NCBI RefSeq assembly: GCF_001510715.1 | Contig: NZ_LMTJ01000004.1 | Location: forward strand, 186,001 to 250,000 | Direction: 5' to 3' | DNA length: 64,000 nucleotides | Source of the DNA: Bacillus sp. FJAT-29814 | Lineage (GTDB): Bacteria; Bacillota; Bacilli; Bacillales; Cytobacillaceae | Shown: positions 60,479 through 64,000 of the stretch, one piece after another | Position numbering within the stretch: position 1 is the stretch's first letter | Layout of the letters: every line of letters starts with the position of its first letter | The notes under the pieces: generated by a model | Seen by the model: only the letters and a program-made list of their open reading frames with translations | What the model was told of the DNA's origin: nothing | The model's database searches: none | Made by a program: the position numbers and the translations under genes

Positions 60479-62554
60479 TTATTCTTTACCAAGTTTTCCA
60501 TTTTTCTCCAATTCATCCGCCACTTTTGCTAACCCTACACTTTCAAGGGCTTTCCTCGTCGGCCAGCCAGTTTTTGGATCCCAGCCCTCCAGCTTATAAT
60601 AAATGGTTTTAAACTCCTCAAACTTATCCCTATCCAGTTTTCTTCCTTTTGTGTTAATGTATTGCCACTTGCCATCTTGAATTCCCGGCAAATAGAAGTC
60701 GCCAAGCAAACCTCCGTCAAACGGCTGGTCATAGATATAATCAGCAAAGACAACCATTTCCCGCTTACGTCCCTGCAACGTATAGATGGCGTTATCCAAA
60801 TACCAGATTTTCCGGCCAATCTCCATCCCATCTTTAAAGGTAATATTTCCGCCTGTGATGGCATTCAGGAACTTCGGTTCTCCCTCGTCTCCGGTAAGTC
60901 CGCGGTTATCAGGTACATTGGAATTAAAGAAGTCCGGCCAGCGCCAATCACAATAGAGGACAGATTGCTTCCAGAACCTTCCGTACATCATTTTCCAGGC
61001 AATGGTTTTTGCCATGTTTTCGGAATATGCATTTTCAATACTGTAGTCTAACATGTTTGGATTATTTTCAAACGGCACCAGCTTTTCCGCAGTAATTCTT
61101 GTCACTTCTTCTGCTGACAAATATGGCTCTTTACCGGCTAAAATGTCACCTGTAGGCTTCCAGTATAAATGGTTAAAATCGTGTTCATTCATATCACGGT
61201 CACCTAATATTGAACAATAACCCCACTCTATTTCAGCCCGGGGATCATACATATGATCAGGATAGCCCCAATATGGATAAAGCAAATTGCCTGTTTTTAA
61301 ATCTTCCTCCAGTCTGCCCCAGCGCTCCGCCGCTCTGATCAGGCCTTCTGCAATGTCATCGCCAATACCTTCACGGAAAGCAATCATCCGCAGAAATTGT
61401 TCGGCAAATTCAGCCGTCCCTAATTGCTCAAAATCAAGCGGGCAATCAATTTTTTTGCCGGGACCGAGCTCACCTGCTTTATACAGCCTTTCGAGATATT
61501 CCAAACCCCTCCAAGCCTCATAGGCGTTAATCCCGTATTGCTGCAGCAAATCCGTTGCGATATACGCATCCTTTGTATTTTTGCCACCAAATTTCGCCTT
61601 GTTAAAATTGGAATAGAAAATGGTTTCAACGCAAGATGACTCATTGCCATAACCGGAGGCCGTCCGCATCCGGCAGCCGGCAATACATCCTGTACATGAT
61701 TGCGGCCGTGCATCCTTTGGCTGATCATAGAACGCCCCAAGCGTTGGTGTCGTACCTAAAGTCGGAGCCCAGCCGCCTTCAGGGCTGTCAGGTTGATGGG
61801 CATATTTCTTCTTCGCTAGAATCCGCGCCTCAAGTAATGCATCTGGATCGGCCGCTTCCACACTGCCGGTGCCAATTACACTGATAGCTTTCAGATTCTT
61901 GGCGCCAAATACACCGCCAAATCCGCCTTGGCCTGCACCATTACCGGCATCATGGATTAAACAAGCGACTCTTCCTTTGCTTTCCCCGGCCTGCCCAATG
62001 GCCAGCACAGCCGGCCTTTGCAATGTTGAGCCGGAGTCCCTTGCAGAACTAATCGATTTCCACCCTTCCTTTGTATTGGAGTGGTTGACATATTCCCAAA
62101 TCTCTTCCTGAGCTTCCCAGGAATTTAGCCCCCAAATTCCGTCTGCATCCCGGATTGTTACCGTACTGTTGCGTATGTCAATCCAAACAGGTTTATCGGC
62201 TTTTCCTTCAATCGCAATGCCATCCCAGCCGGCATATTTCATCATTCCGGAAAATCTTCCGCCAAAATTGCTTCTTGTATACCAGCCATACGGATATGCC
62301 TGAACCCCAATACCTGTTACTTCACACCTGCCTGCGGCAGATGGAGTAATAGTACCCGAAATCGGCGAGCTCATAATGGTGACAACATTTTTGGGATCAA
62401 ACCCATCAACGGTCTTATCCTTGCATAAATCCCAAAATACCGCTGAACCCATGCCATGGCCGCCAACATACTCGGCATATTTTTCTGTCTTTATCGTGGA
62501 AATTTTTCTATTGGTTAAATCAATATGCAGTATTTTTCCTTGATAGCCTTTCAT
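60479..62554 (-). CDS. Aldehyde ferredoxin oxidoreductase family protein (W/Mo)
   Basis: Tungsten- or molybdenum-bis-pterin oxidoreductase of 691 residues. The N-terminal domain MKGYQGKILHIDLTNRKIS and the cofactor region (GRCEVTGIGVQAYPYGWYTR, GGRFSGMMKYAGWDGI) fit the AOR family. The [4Fe-4S] ligands are Cys287, Cys290 and Cys294 in SCTGCIAGCRM, with a likely fourth in SVLYCDWRWPDFF. No signal peptide. It oxidises aldehydes or reduces acids in known members; the real substrate is unknown. Neighbouring Fe-S and cytochrome b genes suggest electron exchange with quinones, as in the E. coli ydhV locus. Confidence 0.92.
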   Translation of the reverse strand: MKGYQGKILHIDLTNRKISTIKTEKYAEYVGGHGMGSAVFWDLCKDKTVDGFDPKNVVTIMSSPISGTITPSAAGRCEVTGIGVQAYPYGWYTRSNFGGRFSGMMKYAGWDGIAIEGKADKPVWIDIRNSTVTIRDADGIWGLNSWEAQEEIWEYVNHSNTKEGWKSISSARDSGSTLQRPAVLAIGQAGESKGRVACLIHDAGNGAGQGGFGGVFGAKNLKAISVIGTGSVEAADPDALLEARILAKKKYAHQPDSPEGGWAPTLGTTPTLGAFYDQPKDARPQSCTGCIAGCRMRTASGYGNESSCVETIFYSNFNKAKFGGKNTKDAYIATDLLQQYGINAYEAWRGLEYLERLYKAGELGPGKKIDCPLDFEQLGTAEFAEQFLRMIAFREGIGDDIAEGLIRAAERWGRLEEDLKTGNLLYPYWGYPDHMYDPRAEIEWGYCSILGDRDMNEHDFNHLYWKPTGDILAGKEPYLSAEEVTRITAEKLVPFENNPNMLDYSIENAYSENMAKTIAWKMMYGRFWKQSVLYCDWRWPDFFNSNVPDNRGLTGDEGEPKFLNAITGGNITFKDGMEIGRKIWYLDNAIYTLQGRKREMVVFADYIYDQPFDGGLLGDFYLPGIQDGKWQYINTKGRKLDRDKFEEFKTIYYKLEGWDPKTGWPTRKALESVGLAKVADELEKNGKLGKE

Positions 62555-62590
62555 ACTTTTCCCAACCTTTCCTTGTTGCAGTGAAATTGA

Positions 62591-63271
62591 TTATTCGGTC
62601 GTCCAGCCAAATTTCGCCCATTCTTCCCCGCGCAAATTCACATTGTATCCGGATTCTCCTGCCTGTGCCGGGATTTCTTTCGTAAACTTGATGGCATCAA
62701 GCGGACAAACCTCAACGCAGGCTTGCAGACCATCCGGCCCGCCTTTCTGTTTCCAGAATGGGGTATTGACACAGAGGTCGCATTTTTGGGCATGCTTATC
62801 TTCGTGATTCCAAACCGCCCTCGCCGGCTCATACGGGCAGGCTTCCATACATTTCTGGCAGCCAATGCACTTGTCGTATGAAACAAGCCGTACATTCCCA
62901 TTTTTCTTATCGGCATGCAGCGCACCTGTCGGGCATGCCGCTGCACATGCCGGGAAGGCACACTGCCTGCATTGATTGATATCTAAATCCTCAGGAAACG
63001 GCTTATAGGGATTTTGTTGAACCTGAATTCTTGCTAATGAAAGACTTGATTTCCCATGATGAGCCAATGAGCAAGCCATCATACAGGTTGAACAGCCCTG
63101 GCATTTCTTTGTATCAACCAATAGATAACCTTCTGATGCCTTGACAGCGTATACTTCATTTTCCAGCCACTTCCCCCCTGGGAACAGGCTTCCGATACTG
63201 ATACCGATTAACGATGCGCTGCCTACTTTTAAAAAGTTTCTCCTTGAGGTCTTTCTAGTCTCCTCTGACAC
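62591..63271 (-). CDS. Tat-exported 4x[4Fe-4S] ferredoxin-like subunit
   Basis: Electron-transfer protein of 226 residues with a twin-arginine signal (KTSRRNFLKVGSASLIG). Four cysteine motifs follow: CQGCSTCMMACSLAH, CRQCAFPACAAACP, CIGCQKCMEACP, and CDLC with CVEVCPLDAI. This is the NrfC/HybA/DmsB-type four-cluster protein that connects a catalytic subunit to a membrane quinone-reactive cytochrome. It is encoded between the cytochrome b and AOR genes. Export of this protein while AOR lacks a signal is a point to resolve. Confidence 0.93.
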   Translation of the reverse strand: MSEETRKTSRRNFLKVGSASLIGISIGSLFPGGKWLENEVYAVKASEGYLLVDTKKCQGCSTCMMACSLAHHGKSSLSLARIQVQQNPYKPFPEDLDINQCRQCAFPACAAACPTGALHADKKNGNVRLVSYDKCIGCQKCMEACPYEPARAVWNHEDKHAQKCDLCVNTPFWKQKGGPDGLQACVEVCPLDAIKFTKEIPAQAGESGYNVNLRGEEWAKFGWTTE

Positions 63272-63312
63272 AATATTTAACTCCTTCCTCGCTTTGCATT
63301 TAATCCACCCAT

Positions 63313-63341
63313 CCAGTCAGCTACTCTATTAATCTGACTGG
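63313..63341 (-). other. Hairpin between the cytochrome b and Fe-S genes
   Basis: An 8-bp stem CCAGTCAG/CTGACTGG with a 13-nt loop in the 76-bp gap. No U-run follows on the minus strand. Probably an intercistronic structure in the operon. Confidence 0.5.
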
Positions 63342-63347
63342 ATTGGA

Positions 63348-64000
63348 TTAACTTGCCGGAATATGCCCCTGTTTAGTTTTTTCCTTGACGTTTAATTCCT
63401 GTTCTTCCTCAAATTTCTCATTGTCCTTGATTTCTTGATACCATTTTTCATGATGATGCTTTACATAATCTTCAGTTACATTGCCAGTAATCATCGAACG
63501 AATTAACGGCCAAGATGCAGGAAGGATGGCCCCAGCAAAAACATGGGCGACCAGCATCAACCCCATATAAATAGCAAATACTCCATGAAGGAAGGTCATC
63601 ACGCCCATTAATCCGTCAGGAAATGACCAGAGGTGCTCTGCCAGTTTCACAAGGCCGGTTAAAGTAATCCCGCATACTCCAATAATCCATAATGGAAAAA
63701 CAACTCGTTCCGCAGCCAAAAATTTCTCTTCCTGCGGTTCCTTCTGCCTTAAAACCATCGCCTTATAGTGGCCAATCATATTTTTAAGGTCGCCTCTCTT
63801 TGGCAGCATGTGTTTAAGATCACCTGTGAAATAGTTCTTCGTGATGTAGAAACTTGCCCCAAAAAGGAAAAACAGGATTCCGATAAAATGCATGTTTAAA
63901 GCAAATCCAATATTTTCGGTCCCTTGAATCGTTCTGGGAATAAAAAGTGTCCCTAGGAGGAATCCCGTGATGAGCAAAATAACGATTCCCAGTGCATTGG
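63348..64000 (-). CDS. Cytochrome b561/formate dehydrogenase gamma-type membrane subunit (partial)
   Basis: Di-heme quinone-reactive membrane protein; the N-terminus is cut by the window end because the frame stays open to 64000 (NALGIVILLITGFLL). Visible are four membrane helices with histidines typical of heme ligands (FALNMHFIGILFFLFGASFY, LHGVFAIYMGLMLVAHVFAG) and a hydrophilic C-terminal tail. It resembles FdnI/PhsC/YdhU subunits. It would pass electrons between menaquinone and the Tat-exported Fe-S protein encoded next. Confidence 0.85.
   Translation of the reverse strand, partial: NALGIVILLITGFLLGTLFIPRTIQGTENIGFALNMHFIGILFFLFGASFYITKNYFTGDLKHMLPKRGDLKNMIGHYKAMVLRQKEPQEEKFLAAERVVFPLWIIGVCGITLTGLVKLAEHLWSFPDGLMGVMTFLHGVFAIYMGLMLVAHVFAGAILPASWPLIRSMITGNVTEDYVKHHHEKWYQEIKDNEKFEEEQELNVKEKTKQGHIPAS

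Overview
The window is a stretch of a Bacillaceae chromosome (endospore-forming, low-to-mid GC Firmicute). Gene content and order follow the Bacillus subtilis atp-to-gerQ region closely: atp operon, upp, glyA, ywlG, rpiB, ywlE, mntP, ywlC, spoIIR, prmC, prfA, tdk, rpmE, rho, glpX, murAB, fsa, fbaA, spo0F, ywjG, pyrG, rpoE, acdA, fadF, ywjE, ywiB, speB, speE, pbpG, ywhD, ywhC, ywhB, ywgA, ywfO, rsfA, lipL, pta, hemQ, gerQ. Sporulation genes (spo0F, spoIIR, rsfA, gerQ, sspH, a YhcN/YlaJ-type lipoprotein) show a spore former. I cannot fix the genus from sequence alone; a Neobacillus/Mesobacillus-type Bacillus relative is my guess. Most genes are on the minus strand. No rRNA, tRNA, CRISPR array, insertion sequence or prophage was seen.

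Layout. 1-4227: 5' part of the ATP synthase operon (atpZ-I-B-E-F-H-A, atpA cut by the window edge) with its sigma-A promoter. 4455-6734: secreted Vpr-like subtilase. 7064-13327: pyrimidine salvage, one-carbon metabolism and the ywl genes, with a DnaA-box cluster at the start of ywlC. 13439-15312: orphan pair of peptide-type ABC permeases. 15423-22454: spoIIR, prmC-prfA, sporulation lipoprotein, tdk, rpmE, rho. 22740-31069: central carbon metabolism and cell wall (glpX, murAB, fsa, fbaA), spo0F, ywjG, pyrG with its CTP attenuator, rpoE. 31550-42746: a fatty-acid/branched-chain acyl-CoA block (icmF, TetR regulator, two acyl-CoA dehydrogenases, hydroxybutyryl-CoA dehydrogenase, thiolase, fadF) with two matching candidate operators. 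42933-58851: phospholipase-D-type cardiolipin synthase, polyamine genes, PBP, spore and heme genes. 59103-64000: accessory redox module with a tungsten/molybdenum aldehyde ferredoxin oxidoreductase, a B12-domain radical SAM protein, a Tat-exported multi-[4Fe-4S] protein and a cytochrome b cut by the window end.

The most unusual signal lies between genes. At least six intergenic or intercistronic regions carry short cores (6-9 nt) repeated at a strict 20-21-bp period while the DNA between the cores is not conserved. Each locus uses a different core (TTTATTTAC, GACCAA, GCCGGTAA, TATCTACA, GACAGTT, AATTCTAC), and shorter versions occur elsewhere. I also see a dispersed palindromic family built on GGTGTCAGGCACC (seven copies). 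One copy lies in frame inside prmC and adds roughly 25 residues to the methyltransferase; another forms half of the tdk terminator. A separate 120-bp dispersed repeat has one copy in the pyrG leader.

Start codons were chosen mainly by Shine-Dalgarno spacing and family length. In many genes the first in-frame start lies inside the Shine-Dalgarno itself, so a downstream GTG/TTG/ATG was taken. All family assignments come from reading the translated sequence by eye; no database search was run.
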